Of a stretch of 64,000 bases of DNA, positions 9,014-17,376 are shown piece by piece; within the stretch, counting starts at the first letter, position 1, and each line of letters opens with the position of its first letter. Source of the stretch: Aeromonas aquatica (lineage in GTDB: Bacteria > Pseudomonadota > Gammaproteobacteria > Enterobacterales > Aeromonadaceae); NCBI RefSeq assembly GCF_000764655.1, contig NZ_JRGL01000005.1:1-64000 (forward strand), read 5' to 3'. Under the pieces are notes generated by a model that worked only from the letters and a program-made list of their open reading frames with translations, did not search any database and was not told the DNA's origin. A program made the position numbers and the translations under genes.

Positions 9014-10414
9014 ATGGAACAGGCAGCCGTCGCGCGCCCCCCCGTCGCAGAGGCACATCCCCCGAGGCGACCCCACAGCGAACTGGTCTACGGCATAGAA
9101 GAGGTCCCGCCCCTGCCCCAGACTCTGTTCGCCGCCCTGCAGCATATGCTCGCCATGTTTGTCGCCATCATCACCCCGCCCCTCATCATCGCCAATGCCC
9201 TCGGCCTCCCCGCCGCCGACACCCGCTATATCGTCTCCATGTCCCTGGTCATGTCCGGCATCGCCTCCTTCATCCAGACCCGCCGCTTCGGCCCGCTCGG
9301 TTCCGGCCTGCTGTCGGTGCAGGGCACCAGCTTCAACTTCCTCGGTCCCATCATCGCCTCAGGCCTCGCCCTCAAGCAGGCGGCCATGCCCACCGAGGAT
9401 CTGCTGGGTACCCTGTTCGGCACCATGCTGGCGGCGGCCCTCACCATCGTCGTGATGAGCCGCTTCCTGCACCTGGTCAAACGGATCATCACCCCGCTGG
9501 TGACCGGCATAGTGGTGCTGCTGATCGGCCTGACTCTGATCAAGGTCGGTCTCATCAGCATGGGAGGCGGCTACGGGGCGCTGGCCGACGGCAGCTTCGC
9601 GAGCCACAGCAACCTCTTCCTCTCCCTGCTGGTGCTCGGCCTCATCGTGTTGCTGCAGCGCAGCCGCAACCCTTGGCTGCGCCTCTCCGCCATCATGCTC
9701 GCCATGCTGGTGGGCTATGGCGCCGCCCTGCTGCTGGGCAAGGTGAGCGCACCGACCTTCGAGGGCCCGCTGGTGATGGTGCCCATCCCGCTGCACTACG
9801 GCCTCGGCTTCGACTGGCAGCTGTTCGTGCCGCTGGCCATCATCTTCGTGGTGACGGCGCTGGAAGCCATCGGCGACATGACCGCCACCTCGGACATCTC
9901 CGGCGAGCCGCTGGACGGGCCCGTCTACATGGCGCGGATCAAGGGGGGCGTGCTGGCCGACGGCGTCAACTCCATGCTGGCGGCGGTCTTCTCCACCTTC
10001 CCCATGTCCACCTTCGCCCAGAACAACGGCGTCATCCAGCTGACCGGGGTGGCCAGCCGCCACGTCGGCCTCTTCATCGCCGCCATGCTGGCCCTGCTCG
10101 GCCTGTTCCCGGCGGTGGCGAGCCTGGTGCAGCAAATACCCGAGCCCGTGCTCGGCGGCGCGACTATCGTCATGTTCGGCACCATAGCCGCCGCCGGGGT
10201 GCGCATCATCTCCCGCGAGGAGCTCGACCGCCGCGCCCTGATGATACTGGCGGTGTCGCTCGCCATGGGACTGGGGGTGGCGCAGGTGCCAGAGGTGCTG
10301 CAACACCTGCCGGAGCTCGCCCGAAGCGTGCTCTCCTACGGCGTCGCCACCGGCGGCCTCACCGCCATCATCATGAATCTGCTGCTGCCCAAGCGCAGCC
10401 AGGCCCACGACTAA
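9014..10414 (+). CDS. xanP: NCS2-family xanthine/purine permease
   Basis: 466 residues with about 12-14 membrane segments. GAGG lies six bases before the ATG. NCS2 hallmarks are the QHMLAMFVAIITPPLI opening, SVQGTSFNFLGP (TM3), the TALEAIGDMTATSD segment (substrate-binding Glu) and the family signature starting QNNGVIQLTGVASRHVG. Similarity is to XanP/YicE proton-linked xanthine uptake rather than to the shorter uracil permease UraA. A PurR-like box upstream fits purine salvage. A terminator follows the gene. Confidence 0.88.
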   Translation: MEQAAVARPPVAEAHPPRRPHSELVYGIEEVPPLPQTLFAALQHMLAMFVAIITPPLIIANALGLPAADTRYIVSMSLVMSGIASFIQTRRFGPLGSGLLSVQGTSFNFLGPIIASGLALKQAAMPTEDLLGTLFGTMLAAALTIVVMSRFLHLVKRIITPLVTGIVVLLIGLTLIKVGLISMGGGYGALADGSFASHSNLFLSLLVLGLIVLLQRSRNPWLRLSAIMLAMLVGYGAALLLGKVSAPTFEGPLVMVPIPLHYGLGFDWQLFVPLAIIFVVTALEAIGDMTATSDISGEPLDGPVYMARIKGGVLADGVNSMLAAVFSTFPMSTFAQNNGVIQLTGVASRHVGLFIAAMLALLGLFPAVASLVQQIPEPVLGGATIVMFGTIAAAGVRIISREELDRRALMILAVSLAMGLGVAQVPEVLQHLPELARSVLSYGVATGGLTAIIMNLLLPKRSQAHD

Positions 10415-10425
10415 CCTGCCCAACC

Positions 10426-10448
10426 AAAGCCCCGCCGTGCGGGGCTTT
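10426..10448 (+). terminator. Hairpin after the xanthine permease
   Basis: AAAGCCCCGC / GCGGGGCTTT stem with a three-base loop, twelve bases after the stop. The T run is short, so termination may be partial. Confidence 0.65.
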
Positions 10449-10504
10449 ACCTCGCCTCCTGCCGCGAGTACTGTGCTTGGCAGCCTCTGCCCAAGGATGC
10501 CCTC

Positions 10505-11200
10505 ATGCCCTATCGCCTGCTTTCCTCCCCCTCAGACACGCCCGATCAGACACTGGCCCAGGAGCAGCAGTGGCTGCGGGACTGTACCCGTGACGGTCTG
10601 GCCCGCGCCCACCTCTGGCAGGCGCCCCAGTGCCTCATCGTCACCCGCAAGGACATGCGGCTGCCCCGCTATCAGGCCGCCTGCGAGCAACTCGCCGCCG
10701 AGGGCTGGCCCGTCCATGTGCGCGACAGCGGCGGCACCGCCGTGCCCCACGGCGCCGGCATCCTCAATCTGTCGCTTATCCTGCCGCGCACCACCACGGA
10801 TCTTGGCCACTACTACCAATTGCTGGGGGAGCCGCTGCTGACCCTGCTGGCGGATTATGGCCTGCAGGGCGGCTACGACTTCGTGCCCGGTTCGTTTTGC
10901 GACGGCCAGTACAATCTGGTGATCGGGGGTCGCAAGGTAACCGGTACCGCCCAGCGCTGGCTGGCGCCGGGCCAGGATCATCAGGGCGCCGTACTGGCCC
11001 AGGCCATGCTGCTGGTGGCGGGCGATGTAGATGAGGGCACCAGGATGGCGAGCCGCTTCTATGAGCTGGCGGGCGGAGAGCTGCGCTTCCTGCCCGGCAC
11101 CTCCACCACGCTGGCACAGCAGATCGGTTGGCAGGGCAGTCCCGAGGAGCTGGTGGCGCAGGTCCGGCGGCGGCTGCAGGTGCTGCTGATCGGCGGCTAG
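10505..11200 (+). CDS. Lipoate-protein ligase A / BPL-LplA catalytic-domain protein
   Basis: 231 residues. The fold signatures are VRDSGGTAVPHGAGILNLSL (equivalent of the RRxSGGGxVxH lipoyl-AMP loop) and VIGGRKVTGTAQRW, which carries the conserved catalytic Lys. Family role: attach lipoate or octanoate to apo-proteins. It is much shorter than E. coli LplA (about 338 residues) because it lacks the accessory C-terminal domain. It could therefore be a transferase of the LipM type. Exact substrate not established. Terminator at 11252. Confidence 0.78.
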   Translation: MPYRLLSSPSDTPDQTLAQEQQWLRDCTRDGLARAHLWQAPQCLIVTRKDMRLPRYQAACEQLAAEGWPVHVRDSGGTAVPHGAGILNLSLILPRTTTDLGHYYQLLGEPLLTLLADYGLQGGYDFVPGSFCDGQYNLVIGGRKVTGTAQRWLAPGQDHQGAVLAQAMLLVAGDVDEGTRMASRFYELAGGELRFLPGTSTTLAQQIGWQGSPEELVAQVRRRLQVLLIGG

Positions 11201-11251
11201 GCCCCTGCCCTTCTCCAACGGGCAGGAGAGCTAACCACTAGGACGCCAACG

Positions 11252-11285
11252 AAAAAGCCACGACCGGGGTCGTGGCTTTGTCATT
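11252..11285 (+). terminator. Terminator after the lipoate-ligase-like gene
   Basis: Strong AAAGCCACGACC / GGTCGTGGCTTT stem with a GG loop, then TCATTT. Confidence 0.78.
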
Positions 11286-11308
11286 TCCTGCACGGAGCAA
11301 AGACAGGC

Positions 11309-11386
11309 TCAGGCCGTCTGCGGCTCGGGTTCTGACTCTGTATCCTGGTCCCGGCTGAAGCAATAGACCAGGGTCTCGGCTGTCAC
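11309..11386 (-). pseudogene. Echo of the AGCS symporter 3' end
   Basis: On the minus strand this stretch encodes VTAETLVYCFSRDQDTESEP, a short remainder and a stop. The real gene ends VIAETRAYFSRDLDAESEP and stop. The two stop codons are exactly 100 bases apart. The copy is diverged and has two in-frame insertions. It has no start and is not expected to make protein. Confidence 0.8.
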
Positions 11387-11408
11387 AGCATGGGATCCCA
11401 ACAGAGAC

Positions 11409-12779
11409 TCATGCCGTCTGGGGCTCGGACTCCGCATCCAGATCCCGGCTGAAGTAGGCGCGGGTCTCGGCGATCACCACGTGGCGCAGGCCGATGAGGC
11501 CAATGAGGTTCGGCACCGCCATCAGGCCGTTGACGATGTCGGCCAGCAGCCAAATCATGTCCAGATGGAGGAAGGCGCCACTCGCCACCAGCACCAGATA
11601 GATGAGGCGGTAGGGCTTGATGGCCTTGACCCCGAACAGGTACTCGGTGCAGCGCTCGCCGTAGTAGTTCCAGCCGAGAATGGTGGTGAAGGCGAAGAAC
11701 AGCAGCCCTATGCTCACCAGATACTGGCCTATCTGCGCATCCAGTCCCTGGGCGAAGGCGGCGCTGGTCATGGCGGCACCGCTCAGGTCCCCGCTCCACA
11801 CCCCTGTCACCACCAGGGTCAGGCCCGTCATGGTGCAGATGATAATGGTGTCGATGAAGGTGCCCGTCATGGAGACCAGCCCCTGCTCCACGCAGGAATC
11901 CGTCTTGGCCGCCGCCGCGGCTATGGGGGCCGAGCCCAGCCCCGACTCGTTGGAGAAGACACCGCGCGCCACCCCGGACTGGATCGCCAGCATGATACCG
12001 GCCCCGACGAAGCCGCCGGTGGCGGCATGGCCGGTAAAGGCGCTATTGATGACCAACATCACCGCCTCCGGCAAGGCGCCGGCGTTGTTCACCAGCACAC
12101 CGCCACAGGCGAGGATGTAGAAGATGGCCATGAAGGGCACCACCTTGCTCGACACGCTGGAGATGGACTGAATGCCCCCCAGGGTCACCAGCGCCACGAT
12201 CAGCGTCAGCACCACGGCGGTCGCCTCGCGGGGCACCGAGAAGGAGAGGCTCATGGCGTCGGAGATGGCGTTGACCTGGGGGAAGGTACCAATACCGAAG
12301 AAGGCCACCCCTATGCCGAACAGGGCGAACAGCTTGGCCAGCGGCTTGGAGCCGAGCCCCTTCTCCAGATAGTACATGGGGCCGCCCGCCATCTGGCCGT
12401 TGGCATCCTGCTCGCGATATTTGACCGCCAGCAGGCACTCGGCGTACTTGGTCGCCATGCCGAACAGGGCCGCCATCCACATCCAGAACAGGGCACCCGG
12501 GCCGCCGAGCTTGATGGCGGTGGCAACCCCGACGATGTTGCCGGTGCCTATGGTGGCGGAGAGCGCGGTGCAGAGCGCGGCGAAGCTGGAGACATCCCCC
12601 TGCTTGCCCTGGCCCTGATCGCGACCAAATACCAGTCGCAGGGCGAGCGGCAAGCGCACGACCTGAAGCAAACCCAGACGCAGGGTGAGATAGACACCGG
12701 TCCCGACCAGCAGGATCAGCAGGGGCGGACCCCAGATAAAGCTATCGATGGCGGTTAACGCCGATTGAATTGATGACAT
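11409..12779 (-). CDS. AGCS-family sodium:alanine/glycine symporter
   Basis: 456 residues with about ten to eleven membrane segments. AGCS signatures: the N-terminal FIWGPPLLILLVGTGVYLT, then ALCTALSATIGTGNIVGVA (TM3, substrate and Na+ contacts), GGPMYYLEKGLG, and VFSNESGLGSAPIAAAAAKT. It imports glycine or alanine with Na+. It lies downstream of a tandem glycine riboswitch, which indicates that glycine is the physiological substrate or inducer. A consensus AAGGAGGA site precedes the ATG and can be sequestered in a hairpin. Confidence 0.95.
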   Translation of the reverse strand: MSSIQSALTAIDSFIWGPPLLILLVGTGVYLTLRLGLLQVVRLPLALRLVFGRDQGQGKQGDVSSFAALCTALSATIGTGNIVGVATAIKLGGPGALFWMWMAALFGMATKYAECLLAVKYREQDANGQMAGGPMYYLEKGLGSKPLAKLFALFGIGVAFFGIGTFPQVNAISDAMSLSFSVPREATAVVLTLIVALVTLGGIQSISSVSSKVVPFMAIFYILACGGVLVNNAGALPEAVMLVINSAFTGHAATGGFVGAGIMLAIQSGVARGVFSNESGLGSAPIAAAAAKTDSCVEQGLVSMTGTFIDTIIICTMTGLTLVVTGVWSGDLSGAAMTSAAFAQGLDAQIGQYLVSIGLLFFAFTTILGWNYYGERCTEYLFGVKAIKPYRLIYLVLVASGAFLHLDMIWLLADIVNGLMAVPNLIGLIGLRHVVIAETRAYFSRDLDAESEPQTA

Positions 12780-12780
12780 G

Positions 12781-12817
12781 CATCCTCCTTAAAAAACAAC
12801 AATTAAGGAGGAGAAGG
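12781..12817 (-). promoter_or_regulatory. Hairpin that can sequester the symporter ribosome-binding site
   Basis: On the plus strand ATCCTCCTTAA at 12782-12792 is followed by a ten-base spacer and the complementary TTAAGGAGGA at 12803-12812, plus GAAGGAT. In the minus-strand mRNA the AAGGAGGAT ribosome-binding site pairs with an upstream CTCCTTAA segment. This could be the translational output switch for the glycine riboswitch, 215 bases further upstream. Confidence 0.65.
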
Positions 12818-13031
12818 ATGATCTTCCCATAGGTGTCGCGATCGCCAGAGGTGATCGGATGCGGGCCAAGAACGTGTTCACACTCTTACTGCGAGGCCGT
12901 GATCAAGGCTCATGCGCTGCTCGGAATCCTCACGTATGTCTATACGCTCCGGTTCCTGCGCTGCTCTTTACCTTGCTGACGACCTCTCGTTACAGATCGT
13001 GAACAGTTTCAAGCTCAGGTACAACCATCCC

Positions 13032-13226
13032 ATCCCCTCTGTCCTTTTGCCTGAGAGTTTCCGACACCTGCCTGCGATGCAGTCATAGTGCCTTGCTCCT
13101 TCGGCGCCCGATCTAACGGGTCTCTCCAGAGTATCGTCCAGTAGCAGTCCACACCGGTTGCCCGGTACCTGAAAGATTCACTTCTTCGGTGGATGGTCCC
13201 CCATCGCTCTCCTGCTACCTTCATCC
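13032..13226 (-). promoter_or_regulatory. Tandem glycine riboswitch (gcvT element)
   Basis: Read on the minus strand, aptamer 1 shows GCAGGAGAGCGATG, CACCGAAGAAG and TCTTTCAGGTACC. A short linker leads to aptamer 2, with ACTCTGGAGAGACCCG, GCGCCGAAGGAGCAAG and AAACTCTCAGGCAAAAGG. These are the conserved cores of both glycine-binding domains in the usual order. In Vibrio cholerae the analogous tandem element precedes an AGCS symporter, as here. Confidence 0.93.
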
Positions 13227-13236
13227 GAACTAGTTT

Positions 13237-13284
13237 GGATTAGGAAGCGGGCATATTAATCAAAAAACTGTGAGCTGTCTCGCA
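13237..13284 (-). promoter_or_regulatory. Candidate promoter and CRP-like site for the riboswitch mRNA
   Basis: On the minus strand TTTTGA (13265-13260) and TAATCC (13242-13237) are 17 bases apart and lie just upstream of aptamer 1. A near-consensus CRP site, TGTGAGCTGTCTCGCA (13269-13284, written on the plus strand), adjoins the -35. It matches 9 of 10 conserved bases. Confidence 0.42.
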
Positions 13285-13537
13285 CTCACCCCCTAGGTGC
13301 GCGCACTTTTTTCCAGGCAGCTCCTTTCCTGACATAATGTTAAATGTTCGTTATGCGTCAATGAGTTAGAGCACCTTTCCCGGCGCACTCCAATCGGGGC
13401 CCCGATGGTGGCTTTTATATCGACAGCACCTTTCGTCTCGACCAGAAAAACTTGCCAACATATCCAATCAAAATGCTTGCACAGAAACGCAATAAGAAGA
13501 TAATTCCGCGCATAACTAAGCACTTTGCACCGAAGTT
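13285..13537. other. Intergenic region between the riboswitch and the decarboxylase
   Basis: There is no recognisable gene. A perfect 14-base palindrome ATCGGGGCCCCGAT lies at 13393-13406. No clear -35/-10 pair was found for the decarboxylase. Confidence 0.4.
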
Positions 13538-13651
13538 ATGCACTGTGCCTGGTGGGTCCCTCCGGACCACTCGCCTGAGCCGGCCGTCGCCGGTTCAATC
13601 GCATATGGCTTGGGCCTATCACGCCCCCTAAGGATCTTCAAAAGAGAATGA
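13538..13651 (+). CDS. Possible 37-residue leader ORF overlapping the decarboxylase start
   Basis: The ATG at 13538 opens a reading frame beginning MHCAWWVPPDH and ending IFKRE. Its TGA stop overlaps the decarboxylase ATG as ATGA. Only GAAG precedes the start, so translation is uncertain. Position and size recall leader peptides that control ornithine decarboxylase genes, but the sequence is not similar to SpeFL. It may be chance. Confidence 0.3.
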   Translation: MHCAWWVPPDHSPEPAVAGSIAYGLGLSRPLRIFKRE

Positions 13652-14796
13652 ACGAGACTCTGGTCGCACAAGATTACCGTCAGTTGGTTGAACAATTTGG
13701 CTCTCCCCTGCTGCTGCTCGACAAGGCAGCCGTCCGCAAACAGTATCGGGCCCTGGCAGCCGCCCTGCCCGATGTGCGCTTGCACTATGCACTCAAGCCC
13801 CTGCCTCACGAGGCGGTGGTCTCTGTATTGAAGGAAGAGGGGGCCTGTTTCGATCTGGCCACCAATGGCGAAGTGGATCTGGTGCGCAGCCAAGGGGTTC
13901 GCCCGGGCCGTTGCATTCACACTCACCCCATCAAGCGCGACAGCGACATCCGCTATGCGCTGGAATTCGGTTGCACCGTCTTTGTCTATGACAACCCGCT
14001 GGAGCTGGAGAAGTTCATTCCCTACAAGGACGAGGTGAAGCTGCTGCTGCGAGTCAGCTTCCCGAACCCGGAGACCAAGGTCGATCTCTCCAAGAAGTTT
14101 GGCTGCACCCCGGAGCAGGCGCTGCCGCTGCTGCAACTGGCTCAGGCCAAGGGGATCAAGGTGATGGGGCTGTCGTTCCACGTCGGCTCCCAGGTGCCCC
14201 ACTCCCGTCGCCACGTGCAGGCCATCGACGCCTGCCGCGAGATCATGGAGCAGGCCTGGGATCTCGGGCTCAAGCCCTGGGTGCTGGATATCGGTGGCGG
14301 TTTCCCGGTGGACTATGAGGGTGGCGAGTTCGACATCGACGGCTTCTGCGCCCCGATCCGCGCGGCGCTGGCCAAGCTGCCCGCCACAGTGCAGAAGATC
14401 GCCGAGCCGGGCCGCTTCATCAGCGCGCCGGCCATGACCTCGGTGTCCAGCGTGATGGGCAAGGCCCACCGCGGTGACAAGATCTGGTACTACCTGGATG
14501 ACGGCCTCTACGGCAGCTACAACGGTCAGCTCTATGACCATGTCACCTACCCGGTGAGCACTCCCTATGCCCACGGCGAGCTGCACAATGCGGTGCTCTC
14601 CGGCCCCACCTGCGACAGCGTGGACGTGATCCGCGACGGCATCATGCTGCCGGATCTGGCGATCGGCGAGCTGGTCATCGGTCGGGTGATGGGGGCCTAC
14701 ACCTGGGCCTCGGCCTCCACCTTCAACTTCTTCCCCAAGGCGAGCATCCTCATACTGGACAGCGCCCAGAAGCAGAAACTGGTGGCCGTGGCCTGA
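13648..14796 (+). CDS. Ornithine/lysine-type PLP-dependent decarboxylase (alanine-racemase fold)
   Basis: 382 residues. It belongs to the eukaryotic-type ornithine decarboxylase family, which also includes bacterial L/ODC. PLP Lys50 lies in HYALKPLP. His and Gly-rich phosphate contacts follow in SFHVGSQ and DIGGGFPVDY, with EPGRFISAPA next. The active-site Cys sits in GPTCDSVDVI, supplied across the dimer. Product: putrescine (or cadaverine). Length matches the family (about 380-395). A possible leader ORF overlaps the start. The ribosome-binding site is weak (AAGAGA), consistent with coupled translation. Confidence 0.9.
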   Translation: MNETLVAQDYRQLVEQFGSPLLLLDKAAVRKQYRALAAALPDVRLHYALKPLPHEAVVSVLKEEGACFDLATNGEVDLVRSQGVRPGRCIHTHPIKRDSDIRYALEFGCTVFVYDNPLELEKFIPYKDEVKLLLRVSFPNPETKVDLSKKFGCTPEQALPLLQLAQAKGIKVMGLSFHVGSQVPHSRRHVQAIDACREIMEQAWDLGLKPWVLDIGGGFPVDYEGGEFDIDGFCAPIRAALAKLPATVQKIAEPGRFISAPAMTSVSSVMGKAHRGDKIWYYLDDGLYGSYNGQLYDHVTYPVSTPYAHGELHNAVLSGPTCDSVDVIRDGIMLPDLAIGELVIGRVMGAYTWASASTFNFFPKASILILDSAQKQKLVAVA

Positions 14797-14817
14797 GCCA
14801 CCATCGAGCGCGCCAAT

Positions 14818-14849
14818 AAGAAGGGGGAAGCCGATGCTTCCCCCTTCTT
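14818..14849 (+). terminator. Terminator after the decarboxylase gene
   Basis: AAGAAGGGGGAAGC / GCTTCCCCCTTCTT perfect stem with a four-base loop. Confidence 0.85.
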
Positions 14850-14946
14850 CATGTCAATCCGCTGATCGATAAGGTCGGCGACCCTCTCTCAATAGTGGCA
14901 AAATCTGCCCACTCCACAGCATAAACGACCACCGATAAATACACTT

Positions 14947-15915
14947 TTAGATAAATTGACTACCCAGCAGCCAGGAGGTGTAAGCCACGAAGATGGCGAG
15001 CAGCAGGCCCCCTTCCCAGCGGTTGATCCGCCCCTGCCCCTTGCGGCCAAGACACATGATCAGCAGCAACAGGGTCAGCCCCATCATCACCGACCAGTCA
15101 CGGGAGAGCACCATGGAGTCCACCTCCAGCGGCGCTATGCCGGCGGCGATGCCGACCACCGCCAGGGTGTTGAACAGGTTGGAGCCGAGCACGTTGCCGA
15201 GGGCCAGATCGTGCTCCTTCTTGCGAATGGCGATGAGGGAGGAGGCGAGCTCCGGCAATGAGGTGCCCACCGCCACGATCGTCAGGCCAATCACCAGATC
15301 ACTGATGCCGAGCGCCTGGGCTATGGTGACGGCGCCCCACACCAGCAGGCGGGAGGCCAGGACCAGCAGCACCAGACCGACCACCAGCCAGATCAGCGCC
15401 CGCTTGCGTGACATGCCTTCGCTGCTGATGTCGTCCTCGGTGTCAGCGTCGAGCGCATCCCCCTTGCCGCGCATGCCCGCCCAGATGGACCAGCCCATCA
15501 GCCCCAGGAACACGGCCCCCAGGATCAGGGCGTCCGTGCCCCCCAGATGACCGTCAATCAGCAGGGCACCGGAGAGCAGGGTGATGCCGAGCAGTATGGG
15601 GATCTCCTTGCGCACCACCTGGGAGGAGACGGCGATGGGGCTGATGAGGGCGGTCAGCCCCAGGATCAGGGCGATGTTGGTGATGTTGGAGCCATAGGCG
15701 TTGCCCAGCGCCAGCCCGGGGTTGCCCTGGGCGGCTGCCAGCGCGGAGACCACCATCTCCGGGGCCGAGGTACCAAAGCCGATAATCACCATGCCGATGA
15801 GCAAGGGCGGCATGCCGGCGTAACGGGCGGTCGCGGCGGCGCCATCCACAAATTTATCCGCACTCCAGACCAGCAGCGCCAGTCCGGCAATCAGGGCAAC
15901 AAAAGCCAGGGTCAT
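14947..15915 (-). CDS. yrbG: Calcium/sodium antiporter of the CaCA family
   Basis: 322 residues with about ten membrane segments arranged as two inverted Na_Ca_ex repeats. The paired alpha-repeat motifs are GFGTSAPEMVVSALAA near residue 47 and AVGTSLPELASSLIA near residue 217; both keep the ion-binding Glu. A short acidic linker (DALDADTEDDISSE) joins the halves. The length matches E. coli YrbG (325). Expected role is Ca2+ efflux or Na+/Ca2+ exchange at the inner membrane. Single gene. Confidence 0.92.
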   Translation of the reverse strand: MTLAFVALIAGLALLVWSADKFVDGAAATARYAGMPPLLIGMVIIGFGTSAPEMVVSALAAAQGNPGLALGNAYGSNITNIALILGLTALISPIAVSSQVVRKEIPILLGITLLSGALLIDGHLGGTDALILGAVFLGLMGWSIWAGMRGKGDALDADTEDDISSEGMSRKRALIWLVVGLVLLVLASRLLVWGAVTIAQALGISDLVIGLTIVAVGTSLPELASSLIAIRKKEHDLALGNVLGSNLFNTLAVVGIAAGIAPLEVDSMVLSRDWSVMMGLTLLLLIMCLGRKGQGRINRWEGGLLLAIFVAYTSWLLGSQFI

Positions 15916-16038
15916 AATCGTCTATCCCATCCACTCAAACACGAGAGCCAGGCTGCAAACCTGGCTCCACCCAAAAGCGGGCTCAGTGTAGCGGGCCGCC
16001 TTGCTATTTCAAGATGAAATCAAACAATGATTAACATT

Positions 16039-16512
16039 TTATAGCGCGGCCAGCAGGCTCTGGGCATCGGACACCTCGAACTTGCCGGGCGCCTCCACAA
16101 ACAGCCGCTGCACCACGCCGTCCCGGGCGATCAGGGCGAAGCGCTGGGCGCGCAGGCCGCCAAAAGACCCGGTCTCCTTGGCCAGGCCGAGCGCCTGGGT
16201 CCAACTGCCGTCCCCGTCCGCCAGCATGGTGATGGCCTCGGCATTTTGCGCCTCGCGCCACGCCTTCATCACGAAGGCGTCGTTCACCGACAGGCAATAA
16301 ATGGCATCGACGCCCTTGGCCTTGAACTCGTCCGCCAGCACCACATAACCGGGCAAGTGAGCGTTGGAGCAGGTGGGGGTAAAGGCGCCGGGTACCGCAA
16401 ACAGCACCACCTTCTTGCCCGCAAACAGGGCCTGGGTGTCCTGGACTTGCTTGCCCTCGCCGGTGATAAAGGTAAATTCGCCCGCGGGCAGGGATTGGCC
16501 GACTGTGATCAT
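16039..16512 (-). CDS. Peroxiredoxin of the Prx5 family
   Basis: 157 residues. The peroxidatic Cys48 lies in PGAFTPTCSNAHLPGY, the diagnostic PxxxTxxC motif of Prx5/AhpE-type enzymes. A second Cys near residue 73 (IYCLSVNDAFV) is at the usual position for family members that are reduced by glutaredoxin or glutathione. The C-terminus lacks a fused glutaredoxin domain, unlike the Haemophilus enzyme. Role: reduction of hydrogen and alkyl peroxides in the cytoplasm. Confidence 0.92.
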   Translation of the reverse strand: MITVGQSLPAGEFTFITGEGKQVQDTQALFAGKKVVLFAVPGAFTPTCSNAHLPGYVVLADEFKAKGVDAIYCLSVNDAFVMKAWREAQNAEAITMLADGDGSWTQALGLAKETGSFGGLRAQRFALIARDGVVQRLFVEAPGKFEVSDAQSLLAAL

Positions 16513-16604
16513 GATGTCTCGTCCTTAAGTGGATGAAAGAAGCCCAGTCTACGCCAAGTCAGAAAGGGGTGACACCGGCTCAAGAGTACCTGCGCCCCTG
16601 ACCG

Positions 16605-16639
16605 ATTTGGATGGCGAGCCGGGAGACAGACCTGAATCA
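16605..16639 (-). pseudogene. Probable echo of the yfcD 3' end
   Basis: GATGGCGAGCCGGGAGAC followed by CTGAATCAT repeats the coding bases GATGGCGAGCAGGGAATC and GTGAACTCAT of yfcD about 65 bases away. The copy abuts the yfcD stop codon. It is short and diverged; an alignment score is needed. Confidence 0.45.
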
Positions 16640-17146
16640 TTATGCTCGATCGGATCGCCGAGCCAGCCAGGTCGCGATGGCGAGCAGGGAATCCGGGGTG
16701 AACTCATGGGCCCGCAACCCTATCTCGGCGAGGCTCATCCAGTGCACGGCGCTCACCTCTTCCGCCTGCAGTTGCAAGGGACCCTGATAGCGGCAACTGA
16801 ACAGGCCTCCCCAGACCCGGTAGCCCTTTCCGTCCAGCTCTCCTTCGGCGTAGAAGGTGCCAAAGCTTTGCAGGGGCACACCGTGGATCCCCAACTCCTC
16901 CGCCAGCTCGCGCCGGGCTGAGGGCTCCATCGCCTCACCCTGGGTCACCACGCCACCGGCGCAGGCGTCCAGCATACCGGGACAGAAGTCCTTGCCGAGG
17001 GTGCGGCGCTGCACCAGCACGCGCCCGGCGTCATCGAGCACCAGGATATAGCTGGCACGATGACGCAGATTCTCCCGCCGAACCCTGGCCCGCTCGGCGA
17101 CCCCGATCACTCGGTCCTGCTCATCCACTACGTCTACCCACTCCAC
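16640..17146 (-). CDS. yfcD: Nudix hydrolase YfcD
   Basis: 168 residues. The start codon is GTG; GGGGT lies about six bases upstream and no in-frame ATG is better placed. It matches E. coli YfcD through EWVDVVDEQDRVIG, LRHRASYILV, VQRRTLGKDFCPGMLDA and WGGLFSCRYQGPL. The Nudix box runs GGVVTQGEAMEPSARRELAE plus ELG, with the REUxEExGU core intact. The family is related to isopentenyl-diphosphate isomerase. The physiological substrate is unknown. Confidence 0.92.
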   Translation of the reverse strand: MEWVDVVDEQDRVIGVAERARVRRENLRHRASYILVLDDAGRVLVQRRTLGKDFCPGMLDACAGGVVTQGEAMEPSARRELAEELGIHGVPLQSFGTFYAEGELDGKGYRVWGGLFSCRYQGPLQLQAEEVSAVHWMSLAEIGLRAHEFTPDSLLAIATWLARRSDRA

Positions 17147-17376
17147 GCACGCTACCCCGTTGAAACCCTCGATGAGCAGCAGTATATCGAGGCCAGGGCC
17201 CGGCGCGGCACTACTTTTTCAACACACGGGGAGAAGGTTTTCAATCCTAGGTGGAAGCCCACGCCGAGGCAGGCTGCAAGGAAAAAATGGATTCATACAA
17301 CCCTCCATAAAATGTCACACTGGTGTCACGCAAGGGCGGCATAGTGTGCCCTGTCCAAGCAACAGGGTGTTTTGCC

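Noticed and set aside
13015-13224. 69-residue minus-strand reading frame
   Set aside because: It lies across the glycine riboswitch aptamers, whose conserved RNA core explains the sequence.
15985-16012. Echo of the peroxiredoxin 3' end
   Set aside because: TAGCGGGCCGCCTTGCT resembles the gene end TAGCGCGGCCAGCAGGCT, but the match is about 20 bases and could be chance.
17230-17270. Echo of the 5' end of the small gene at 17377
   Set aside because: Only AAGGTTTTCAATC against AAGGTGTTCAAGC is convincing; the rest does not align well.
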